Origin: Citricoccus sp. SGAir0253
Lineage (GTDB): Bacteria > Actinomycetota > Actinomycetes > Actinomycetales > Micrococcaceae
DNA: 64,000 bases
Reading direction: 5' to 3'
Assembly: GCF_005877055.1 (NCBI RefSeq)
Contig: NZ_CP039426.1
Location: 1-64,000, forward strand
In this document: in pieces, positions 44,942-52,907 of the stretch
How the letters are laid out: each line of letters begins with the position of its first letter
Numbering within the stretch: position 1 is the first letter of the stretch
Program-made: the position numbers and the translations under genes
Notes under the pieces: generated by a model
Told to the model about the DNA's origin: nothing
Seen by the model: only the letters and a program-made list of their open reading frames with translations
Databases searched by the model: none

Positions 44942-46303
44942 ATGACCAGCGAACCAGCAGCATGGCCGAAGCTCCGGGCCATCATCCGGGAGGACGGCAC
45001 CGGTGAACTCACCATCAACGGCACCTCCCGCCCCGTGGACGGCACCGACTCCACCCAAACCCGACGCCACATCATCAACCAGGCCCACCAGCTGGCCATC
45101 CAACACGGCCGACCGGTAGCCCTCCGGGCCGCCGAGGGCGACCGCGAATACTCCCTCGTCATCGACGTCAACGGAAGCGTGGAGGAAATGCCCACAGACA
45201 ACGCGCGACCCATCATCACCACACCGCCCACCCCAGCGAAGACGACCCCCACACCGCCTCGCCAGGAGAGCACCCCGATCCCCAACCTCCGGAACAGCGC
45301 GCCCGAACCTCCCCAGACATCCTCCGAGGAACTGCCCAGCCTCCCGGCCCGGGCCAGCCTGCGCGAGACCACCTTCCTGGTCCCGGACCAGACCACCGAG
45401 CCGGCCGGGAAGGGCTGGCGGGCCGCCCTGAACCGGCTCGGCCTGGCCGTCCCACCCTCCGCTGCGGAACTGGCCGAACGCGAGGACGTGCGCACCGTCT
45501 CCCAGCACTGGCCCGGCCCCCGGACCGTGGCCGTCGTCAACCGCAAGGGCGGGGCGAACAAGACCCCCACCGTCGCCCTGCTGGCGGCCGTGCTCGCCCG
45601 CTACGGGGGCGGGCCCGTGCTGGCCTGGGACAACAACGAGTCCCAGGGCACCCTGGGCTGGCGCACCGAACAAGGCCCGCACACCGCGTCCGTGCTGGAC
45701 CTGGTGGACTCTTCCACCCGGTTGCTCTCCCCCGAGACCTCCACCGCCGACCTGGCCCACTTCGTCCACCACCAGCCGGCCGACAAGTACGACGTGCTGC
45801 ACTCGGACGGCAACGACGAGGGCGACCACGAGGTCACCGCCGAGGAAGTCGACATCGCCCACCAGGTCGCGTCCCGGTTCTACCGGATGATCATCATGGA
45901 CTCGGGCAACACCGCCCGCTCGGCGAACTGGCGGCGGATGATCGACCACACCGACCAGCTCGTCGTCCCGGTCACCGCGATGGAGGACCGGGCCGAGGCC
46001 GCCCTGCTCACCCTGCAGACCCTCGAGTCCCGCGGCGGCCACGACGCCGACCTGGCCCGAGGCGCCGTGGTCATCGTCTCCGAATCCACCGACGCCGCCC
46101 GCGGACTGGGCGGGGACGCCCTGAAGCGCGCCCGCGCCGAGGCCGCCCGCATCGCCGAGGGGTTCACCCCGCTGGTGCGCGCCGTGGTCCGGGTGCCCTA
46201 CGACCCGGCCCTGGTGCGCGGGACCATCCGCTACGACGACCTGCGCCCGGGCACCCAGCGGGCCTGGCTGGGCGCCGCCGCGGCCGTGGCCCAGGGGTTC
46301 TGA
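44942..46303 (+). CDS. MinD/ParA-like ATPase of the conjugation cluster
   Basis: 453 residues. The first ~180 residues are a poorly conserved, Pro/Thr-rich region; from about 190 a SIMIBI ATPase begins (TVAVVNRKGGANKTPTVALL), with AWDNNESQGTLGWR and IIMDSGNTARSANWRRMIDH. The loop RKGGANKT departs from the canonical KGGVGKT, though both lysines remain. AGGAGGGA lies just before the ATG. Probably positions the transfer apparatus; a role in plasmid partition is less likely because a standard parA is present at 50 kb. Confidence 0.82.
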   Translation: MTSEPAAWPKLRAIIREDGTGELTINGTSRPVDGTDSTQTRRHIINQAHQLAIQHGRPVALRAAEGDREYSLVIDVNGSVEEMPTDNARPIITTPPTPAKTTPTPPRQESTPIPNLRNSAPEPPQTSSEELPSLPARASLRETTFLVPDQTTEPAGKGWRAALNRLGLAVPPSAAELAEREDVRTVSQHWPGPRTVAVVNRKGGANKTPTVALLAAVLARYGGGPVLAWDNNESQGTLGWRTEQGPHTASVLDLVDSSTRLLSPETSTADLAHFVHHQPADKYDVLHSDGNDEGDHEVTAEEVDIAHQVASRFYRMIIMDSGNTARSANWRRMIDHTDQLVVPVTAMEDRAEAALLTLQTLESRGGHDADLARGAVVIVSESTDAARGLGGDALKRARAEAARIAEGFTPLVRAVVRVPYDPALVRGTIRYDDLRPGTQRAWLGAAAAVAQGF

Positions 46304-46479
46304 GGCACCCGTGGACATCCACCTCCCCCTGCTCACGGTTGGCACAGCGACGTTCCTCGACTGCCGGGCCCCGACCGGTCACACACGTACGTTGCAGCCG
46401 GACGCCAAGAGACACGCCGAAGAGGCCAAAATTTTCTCGGGGTTTTTGCAGCAGTCCCATGTCATAGGCACCATGGAAA

Positions 46480-46694
46480 ACAGAGGCGTTGGCGATAATG
46501 CCTCTGTTAGCGACATTGGGGATAGCGGAGGCAGAGCCCGAGGGTCATCCGGGCCGGAAAAGCGTCGAATATGCCGGTTTCCGAATCTTATGAAAGCCTC
46601 TATTGGAACCAGCGACTACATTGTCGGTGTTGTCGCTAGAAGTGGCATTGGGGCTAATAGCCGCAGGTTCCACAGGCGTCTCAATAGAGGCATT
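46480..46694. repeat. Upstream cluster of iteron-like repeats
   Basis: Three copies of the AGAGGCATT motif: AATGCCTCT at 46497, GCCTCTATT at 46597 and AATAGAGGCATT at 46683. The first sits in an inverted repeat (ACAGAGGC ... GCCTCTGT). They share sequence with the large array at 49.1-49.8 kb, placing repeats on both sides of rep. Confidence 0.65.
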
Positions 46695-46817
46695 TGGACA
46701 TGGGCAACTTCCCCGCCATTACTGGGATCCATGGCTGAATCCCACGGTGGTAGTTTGGCTCCTGGCGGGTTGTTACAGGCCCTGCAGATCGACCAGCCAG
46801 CGAGAAAGACAACGGAC

Positions 46818-46991
46818 ATGCCTGATGTGAAAACACGCAGCAACGCCCCCAAGGGTGAGCGCGAGTTCGTCGCCACACGCATCCCTGCGGCCGACAAACC
46901 CAAGCTTGTGGAACGAGCACGACAGGCTGGCCTGAGCGTCTCGGAGTACTTGGACCGGCTCATCGCTGAAGACCTGAAGAAGGCCGCGTGA
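46818..46991 (+). CDS. Small ribbon-helix-helix-like protein
   Basis: 57 residues: GEREFVATRIPAADKPKLVE then ARQAGLSVSEYLDRLIAEDL, the strand-helix-helix pattern of Arc/MetJ or MobC-type DNA-binding proteins. A terminator follows 19 nt after the stop. The frame is open further upstream but reads through iteron DNA, so the internal ATG at 46818 is preferred. May regulate rep or take part in mobilisation. Confidence 0.62.
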   Translation: MPDVKTRSNAPKGEREFVATRIPAADKPKLVERARQAGLSVSEYLDRLIAEDLKKAA

Positions 46992-47009
46992 TGTCCTCCG
47001 AATAAACGA

Positions 47010-47033
47010 ATGGGCCCGCCGTAGCGGGCCCAT
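47010..47033 (+). terminator. Hairpin terminator
   Basis: A 10-bp perfect stem (ATGGGCCCGC / GCGGGCCCAT) with loop CGTA, 19 nt past the small ribbon-helix-helix gene. No T-run follows, so it is a moderate terminator. Confidence 0.55.
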
Positions 47034-47188
47034 TGGATCCGGGTGGTTCCTGCCAGAACCATCACGGCTGTCACATCCCCCAACAACAAGTGGCCTTGCA
47101 GGGCCACCAGCCCAGGAGGTGCGGTACAGAACAGATAACCATTTGCAGGAAGCACCACCGCTCACAGTCGCCAAACCATCGGCGGTAG

Positions 47189-49056
47189 GTGTCCGTTGTT
47201 GTGTCCCCGGAAAGGAACACCGCCATCGTAGCGCACCCTTACTCAGCGCTGCCAGAAAAACCCATCCTTCGGCGAGCCGTGCCCAACCCCGGCCCCGCAG
47301 AGGCATGGGCAGCGCTGGCACCCTTGCTTGCTGGCCGCCCACGAGTTCGACTTTCTCGTGACGGCGGTCGGAACTATCCGCTCCGCAACGAGCGGGACCT
47401 CACACTCACCCTGCCGACGCAGCCGGCTGCTCCCCTGATATATGCCTCCGACGGCACCTGCCGCACGCTCTGCCTGGACTTCGACGCTAAGGGCCCCAAC
47501 GCTGAGCGCTCGGTACTAGCCGACGTGCATACCGTCTGCGGACTACTGCACGAGTCAGGAGCCGCTTGGATTCGCGATCGTTCCCCCAGCGGAGGCCGCC
47601 ACCTCTACGTGCCTCTGGCAGAGCCACTGGCCTTCCACCGTGCACGCGAGCTCGTCGAAGCGATCGCGCTCATTGCGCCCACCCTGGACCCATCCCCGCA
47701 CCGCGGCATCCGTCACGGATGTATCCGCATGCCCGGCGCCGTCCACCGCTCTGGCGGACACCAGGAGCTCGAGATGCCCCTGGACCACGCCCTCGCCGTG
47801 GCCTCCCACCCCAACGGCTCCGATGCGATGGGCCGACTCTGGGATGCCCTGATCGAGCAACGCCGTCTCGTCCGTGCCGCACGCGAAGTGGAGGAGGGCA
47901 CCTGGACCGAAGCCACTACCCTCTCCCATCAGGACGATGAGCGTCCACTGGAGCCGGCCAGAGTGTCCAGCATGTCCGCGGACATGCTCCGGACCGCGAC
48001 CGACGGCACCTGGAACCGCAACCGGTACTGCTCTCCTTCCGAGGCCCGGCAGGCCGTTCTGGTCAGCGCCGCGGGCGCCGGACTGCAACTGGTTGATATC
48101 CAGCGACGAATCCACAGTGGCATGTGGCCTGGACTGGCCCAGTTCTACTCCCGCTACTCCCCCCACACCGCCAGTCAGCCCTGAAGCGCGACTGGGTAGA
48201 GGCCCGAAGGTACGCCACCAGCAAGTCGTCGCATACCGTCCGCAAAACCAACACAAGCCAGCTTTCTACACAGCGGGGGGGCCAACCAGACTTTCAATTC
48301 GTGCGCACCTGGCTGAACGCGTTCTCCGCTTCTGAGCTTCGCTACGGCAACGACCGGCGAGGGTTGACCAAGCGTCTCGTATTGCGGGCCGTAGCCGAGG
48401 CGTGCATGAAGTCAGGCAGCCGCCTCGTCTCCTTCGGAGTCCGCTCCTTGGCCGTTGCCGTGGGGACTGATGCGGGCACAGTGTCCAGACACTTGAAAGA
48501 GCTCACAGCCATGGCCGCTCCCCTGCTCCGCCTCGTCCGGCGTGGCCGAGGGACGGAGGCAGACGCCTACGAGCTGGTCATTCCGGACCACCTGCAACAT
48601 GCTGCCGAGAGCCGCTCTTGGAGGCCAGGCAAAATCCACGCTTTACGGCCTGTCTTCCGTGCATTGGGAGTGCCTGAAGCGCTCGTGTTTGAGGAGCTAG
48701 AGCGCGCTGGAAACCCAATGCCGGTGAAGACTCTGGTCCTGCAGACCGGGCTTTCCCGTTCCGCGGTCAATGATGCGCTGGCCGTACTGGCGTCCTGGCG
48801 TTTGGTTACCGGTATCCATGGTGTCTGGAGTGTGGTGGCTAACGCAGATTTAGACGAACTGGCCGAGCACCTTGGGATGGCCGAGGAGGTTGCCGCCCAA
48901 GTATCCCGTTACCGCGCGGAGCGCGCCGAATGGCACGCGTGGTTGCAGGCTCGAGCGGTGGCGCAGTCGGCCGGGTACCTTGATGATTTACAGTTTGGGT
49001 CGTTGCTCTGGGAGTTAGCCGAGCCGCCGGATGAGACCGTCGTACTAATACGCTGA
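47189..49056 (+). pseudogene. Plasmid replication initiator (primase-type Rep), frameshifted
   Basis: The first frame (47189-48184) encodes an archaeo-eukaryotic-primase-like domain: LCLDFDAKGPNAERS (DxD metal site, about 91-105) and SPSGGRHLYVPLAE, with HGCIRMPGAVHRSGGHQELE. The next frame (to 49056) supplies the rest, including two winged-helix units (RSLAVAVGTDAGTVSRHLKE and LVLQTGLSRSAVNDALAVLA) suited to iteron binding. The join is at six C (48159-48164); seven would read SRYSPHRQSALKRDW. Intact length about 622 residues. A plasmid must replicate, so the break is probably a sequencing error. GTG start uncertain. Confidence 0.78.
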
Positions 49057-49136
49057 TCCCTGGTCGCCGCTCGCCACTCCCCCACTAGAGTGTCGCGTTC
49101 CTACACCTAGTACCGGGTGACGACGAAAACAAAAAG

Positions 49137-49746
49137 ACTCTATTGCCGATAATGCAGGCCTTGTCTCCAGGGGCGATATTAGAGGCATTCTGGGCGGTCA
49201 TTGCTGGCAGCGGCCTCAAAACTGGTGTTATCGCCCATCGCTCTTCTGGAGACAACAGAGGCATTTAGCACTGCATCAACGGGAGGTAATGCCTCTATTG
49301 ACGGGCTGCGGGCAAGGAATGACCACCCCGGAGGTAAAGGCCTCCATTTTGGACCATATCGGCTATAGACAACAGAGGCATTGAAGCGACCGCAGACAGC
49401 TCGGAAGAAATGCCAGCAGTGTCACTATTGTCTCCAGTATCAGTTCTGGTCTCCCGCGGTGTTCTTGCAAAGCCAGCAATAGAGGCAATATTTTGCGCCG
49501 TGAATAGCTCCGATTGCTAGCAGCCACGGAGTCAGTGGCGAGGCAAGCCCCGAGGATAGTAGAGGCAATTAAACGAAAGGACACCGTCCTGTAGGGAACC
49601 CCGCATGCTTGCCGGCATTAGGGCAAGTAAGACGGCTTTTATGCCTCTAATATGCCTAATGGAGGTATTTATAGCTGATCCCTGAGCGGTTAGACGCAAT
49701 AGAGGCACTCGTACTCGGGGACCTTATAGAGGTATTAACTTTCATC
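49137..49746. repeat. Iteron-like repeat array, probable replication origin
   Basis: About a dozen copies in both orientations of AGAGGCATT or the variant (A/G)GAGGTATT: 49181, 49257, 49288 (reverse), 49374, 49481, 49561, 49641 (reverse), 49661, 49701, 49728. Two copies extend to the 15-mer GACAACAGAGGCATT (49251 and 49368). The DNA is much more AT-rich than its surroundings. Position just after rep and before parA, with no gene, fits an iteron-regulated origin. Confidence 0.8.
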
Positions 49747-49775
49747 CGTATCACCGGCATTGTCGCCCCCATCCC

Positions 49776-49825
49776 CAATGGAGGTATTACCGGCAATATC
49801 TATAATGCCGGTAATACCTCCATTG
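49776..49825. repeat. Perfect 20-bp inverted repeat at the origin/parA border
   Basis: CAATGGAGGTATTACCGGCA (49776-49795) is followed by a 10-nt spacer and its exact complement (49806-49825). Each arm holds an iteron variant (GGAGGTATT). It lies about 160 bp before the parA ATG, so it may be an operator, a partition site or a Rep-handcuffing site. Confidence 0.7.
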
Positions 49826-49987
49826 CCTGCCTGTTACAAGCTCGGCGTGTCAGGGCGTGGGTAAGGGAAGCGCGGCATAGTGTTGTCAGCATCAGAACCC
49901 CCGTGGGGGAGTGGAGATGAGCCCTGCCAGGCTCCCGCTCAGCCCCGGGCAGCAAACCATTCGCGATTTGTCATACCCCGGAGATCC

Positions 49988-50818
49988 ATGACTGAAGTTA
50001 AGGCCGAGATGCCGCCGAAGGTGTTGGCTGTGGCCAACCAGAAGGGCGGGGTCGGAAAGACCACCGTGACGGTGGGACTGGCAGAAATCTACGCCCTACA
50101 CCAAGGACGAAAAGTCCTGGTCGTCGACGCTGATCCCCAGCGCAACACCACTTCCGCGTTGGGCGTCACGGATCCCGAGTTCACCCTGAATGACGTGCTC
50201 TACGGTGACCCGGACAATAACCAACGCATTCATCCTGGCTCGGCCGCGGACGCCATCGTGCCGGCCGGCATTGCCTGGCAGGCCGGGATCGGTACGCTTG
50301 ACGTCATAGCCGCGGAGCGCAACTTGGCTATACGAGAGCGGGACTCAATGATCGCCCGCGAGGCCCGTCTCCGAACTGCCCTACGCGGTGTGGCCGAGGA
50401 ATACGACGTCATCCTGATCGACTGCCCTCCATCACTGGGCATGCTCACCGTCAACGCACTCACCGCCGCCAATTACGCTGTGCTCGTCACCGAGCCCAGG
50501 GTGTCCTCCTTTGAAGGGCTCCTGGAGATCGCCCGCACCATGGTCGAGGTGGGGGAGGCATTCAACGAGAACCTCGGCATCGCCGGGATTGTTGTGAACA
50601 AGACCCGCAAAGGCCGTGTGGACCAAGAATCCTGGATGCGTCGCATGGTGGATGAGTACGGAGACCTCCTGATCGAGCCGGCTCTTCCGGATCGGGAGGC
50701 CTTCGCCAAGGCCCACGCCGAATCCCGGCCGCTGGTGTCCTTCGGTCCCTCAGTACAGGGCAGCCTCGATCCGCTGGAGCGGATCGCGAACAAGGTGTGG
50801 CAGGGGGCTGAACTGTGA
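49988..50818 (+). CDS. parA: Plasmid partition ATPase ParA
   Basis: 276 residues. Deviant Walker A KGGVGKTT (19-26), VVDADPQRNTTSALG, and ILIDCPPSLGMLTVNALTAA define ParA. It forms dynamic gradients that separate plasmid copies. ATG at 49988 has CGGAGAT 6 nt upstream; the frame is open to 49880, but those residues are not family-like. It overlaps the next gene by GTGA. No extra N-terminal helix-turn-helix, so type Ib-like. Confidence 0.93.
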   Translation: MTEVKAEMPPKVLAVANQKGGVGKTTVTVGLAEIYALHQGRKVLVVDADPQRNTTSALGVTDPEFTLNDVLYGDPDNNQRIHPGSAADAIVPAGIAWQAGIGTLDVIAAERNLAIRERDSMIAREARLRTALRGVAEEYDVILIDCPPSLGMLTVNALTAANYAVLVTEPRVSSFEGLLEIARTMVEVGEAFNENLGIAGIVVNKTRKGRVDQESWMRRMVDEYGDLLIEPALPDREAFAKAHAESRPLVSFGPSVQGSLDPLERIANKVWQGAEL

Positions 50819-51339
50819 GCACCGAGAATTCCCGGCGGGGGAGCGGAGTCGAGGGCGGCGCCTTGCTCCGTGGACTAAAGAAGGCTCCCAAAACATCCGT
50901 GGTCAGCGAGCTGGGCGGTCTCCCCCCGGCACCCGCTCCGGCCGCCGAGCCAGAAGAATTTAGGCAAGAGAAGCCCCAGACTGAACCGGGCGCGCAGCCA
51001 ATACGGCGCGGACCGGACCCCGAGCCCGTCCGCCAGGTGGTCCCCGAACCGACTCCCCAGGTCAACCCTGCCGCGAAGCAGAGCAAACCGGCCAAGCCCA
51101 AACGCGAGAAGATCAGCTACTACCAGGACTCGGAGGACGCGTACCGCATCCGCGCGGCCCATGTGAACACCATCGCCCGGACTGGCTACAGGTCGCTGTC
51201 CGACTTCATCGCCAGCGCCGTGATGAAGGAGTGTGCCCGGTTGGAGGCCGCCTACAACGACGGCGAACCGTTCGCCACCGGCGGGGACCTGGTGAAGCGA
51301 GGTCGGCCGCAGCGCCTTGAGGACACAGACGACCGCTAA
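50815..51339 (+). CDS. ParB-like partition protein
   Basis: 174 residues. A Pro/Lys-rich disordered half (to about 100) is followed by a folded C-terminus (ISYYQDSEDAYRIRAAHVNT, GYRSLSDFIASAVMKECARL) of ribbon-helix-helix type. It starts 4 nt inside parA, the usual place for the centromere-binding partner. No ParB nuclease domain, so it is a small type Ib-like partner. Its binding site may be the inverted repeat upstream of parA. Confidence 0.78.
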   Translation: MSTENSRRGSGVEGGALLRGLKKAPKTSVVSELGGLPPAPAPAAEPEEFRQEKPQTEPGAQPIRRGPDPEPVRQVVPEPTPQVNPAAKQSKPAKPKREKISYYQDSEDAYRIRAAHVNTIARTGYRSLSDFIASAVMKECARLEAAYNDGEPFATGGDLVKRGRPQRLEDTDDR

Positions 51340-51542
51340 TAGAGGATCGTGCTGCCAGAACGGCCACGGCTACGACCGTTGAATCAAGAATCCCGTTCGA
51401 TCCAGCAACGTTCGCCGCGGGTACGTCCGGGGAACTAGATTGCCTGGTCTCAGGGACGGATAGCAGTGCAGTTCGCAGTTGAGTCCCGCATAGTGGATGC
51501 TCCTATCGGTGTCTAGAGGTTGCGAGGTGCGAGGCTCCTTGT

Positions 51543-52115
51543 TCAGGGCTTGGTCAGGTGCCGGTAGATGGTGGGGCGGGTGACACCGAATTCCCGGGCG
51601 ATCTGCTCGACGGTGTGGGCGCGTTTGCCCTCCGCGTCGGTTTCCTCGTACATTTCGCGGGCCAGTTGGACCTGGCGCGGGCCGAGCTTGGGTTTCTGCC
51701 CGCCGGTGCGCCCACGGGCCCGGGCAGCGGCCAGCCCGTCGCGGGTCCGTTCGGACATCAAGGCGTGTTCGAACTCGGCGATCGAACCGATGATCTGGAA
51801 GAACATCCGCCCCAGGGCGGTGGAGGTGTCGATGCCCTGGTCCAGGACCACTAGGTCCACGCCGCGTTCCTGCAGCGTCTTGGACAACTCGATGAGGTTC
51901 TCCAGCGAACGTCCGAGCCGGTCCAGCTTGGTGACCACGAGCTGGTCCCCGGGCCGATTGGCCGAGAGCAATGCTTTGTCGAGTTCGGGCCGGCGGGCGA
52001 GCTTGCCCGAGGCGGTATCGAGGAACACCTGCTCGCAGCCGGCCGCGACCAACGCGTCGTGCTGGGCCTCGGGGTGCTGGTCGCGGGTGGAGACACGCCC
52101 GTATCCGATTCGCAT
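51543..52115 (-). CDS. Serine recombinase/resolvase
   Basis: 190 residues of the Tn3 resolvase/invertase family. Catalytic Ser in IGYGRVSTRDQ (Ser10 region), VVTKLDRLGRSLENLIELSK, and AEFEHALMSERTRDGLAAAR hold the nucleophile and arginines; the C-terminal helix-turn-helix (HTVEQIAREFGVTRPTIYRH) is complete. ATG at 52115 used; a TTG two codons earlier is possible. A symmetrical site just upstream may be its res site. Confidence 0.92.
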   Translation of the reverse strand: MRIGYGRVSTRDQHPEAQHDALVAAGCEQVFLDTASGKLARRPELDKALLSANRPGDQLVVTKLDRLGRSLENLIELSKTLQERGVDLVVLDQGIDTSTALGRMFFQIIGSIAEFEHALMSERTRDGLAAARARGRTGGQKPKLGPRQVQLAREMYEETDAEGKRAHTVEQIAREFGVTRPTIYRHLTKP

Positions 52116-52142
52116 CCCCAAAACGTATCACCACCAGGGTGG

Positions 52143-52176
52143 GCGTTACATTGCCGCGTACACGGCAAGCGTTACA
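52143..52176. promoter_or_regulatory. Candidate resolvase binding (res) site
   Basis: Direct repeats GCGTTACA (52143-52150 and 52169-52176) flank an inverted repeat TTGCCG-CGTACA-CGGCAA, 28 bp upstream of the resolvase start. Resolvases usually bind and control themselves at such sites. Function inferred from position. Confidence 0.45.
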
Positions 52177-52330
52177 GGATGCGCCGCTGGATCACGCGGC
52201 TTCCCAGTGAACGTAGGGAGTGTCTCGCGAACGATCGTTTCCGCAACAGCCGCTCCCGAGTGCGACCGGAACGCCGTGGAAGGCCTCCCGCTGCGCGGCC
52301 AGCGTTGGTTGCGGGACACTCGGGGTGGTC

Positions 52331-52850
52331 ATGGGGAAGTTGATCGGGTATGCGCGGGTCTCCACTCGCCGGCAGGACGCCGACCGGCAGGTCGAGGACC
52401 TGCTGGCGGCCGGCGTGCGGGGTGATGACGTGTACGTGGACCATGGGATGTCCGGTGCCCGGGCCTCCTGGCCGAAGTTCGACCAGGCGGTGACCGCCCT
52501 CCAGGACGGGGACACCCTGGTGATCACCACCCTGGACCGGTTGGGGCGATCCACGCCGAACATGCTGGCCTTCGCCGAGATGCTCCGGAACCGGGGAGCG
52601 GGGCTGCGGGTGTTGAACCTGGGCGGGGGAGAGGTGGCCACGCACATCCCGATGGGCTCGATGGTCTTCACGGTGATGGCGGCTCTGGCGCAGATGGAGT
52701 GGAGATCAGCGCGAACGCATCACCGACTCCGTCGCTAAGCGCCGGGCGGCGGGCCAGGACCTGGGCGGCCGCCGGCAGACCTTCACCGACTCCCAGATCC
52801 GCAGCGGCGCCCACCTGGTCGAGTCCGGCCAGCCCGCGGGCCAATTAGGT
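52331..52850 (+). pseudogene. Serine recombinase, frameshifted and truncated
   Basis: IGYARVSTRRQDADRQVEDL with catalytic serine and TTLDRLGRSTPNMLAFAEML are intact, but after AQME the frame fails (stop at 52736-52738). The following frame reads RERITDSVAKRRAAGQDLGG and RQTFTDSQIRSGAHLVESG, then loses the helix-turn-helix. Two small base losses near 52690-52712 would restore the middle, but the C-terminus is truly missing. It faces the resolvase on the other strand. Confidence 0.82.
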
Positions 52851-52907
52851 CGAGGATTGGGGCCGTCAAGCTTTCCTCACCTTCCCTCGGGGTTGCGCTA
52901 TTTGAGG

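Noticed and set aside
44942-46303. Second plasmid partition ParA
   Set aside because: It sits in the conjugation group with a long divergent N-terminus and no ParB-like partner next to it; the standard parA is at 49988.
43997-46345. A 782-codon minus-strand open frame
   Set aside because: Antisense to the M23 hydrolase and ParA-like genes, both with clear motifs.
49137-49830. CRISPR array
   Set aside because: The repeats are about 9-15 bp, in both orientations and unevenly spaced, with no cas genes; this fits iterons.
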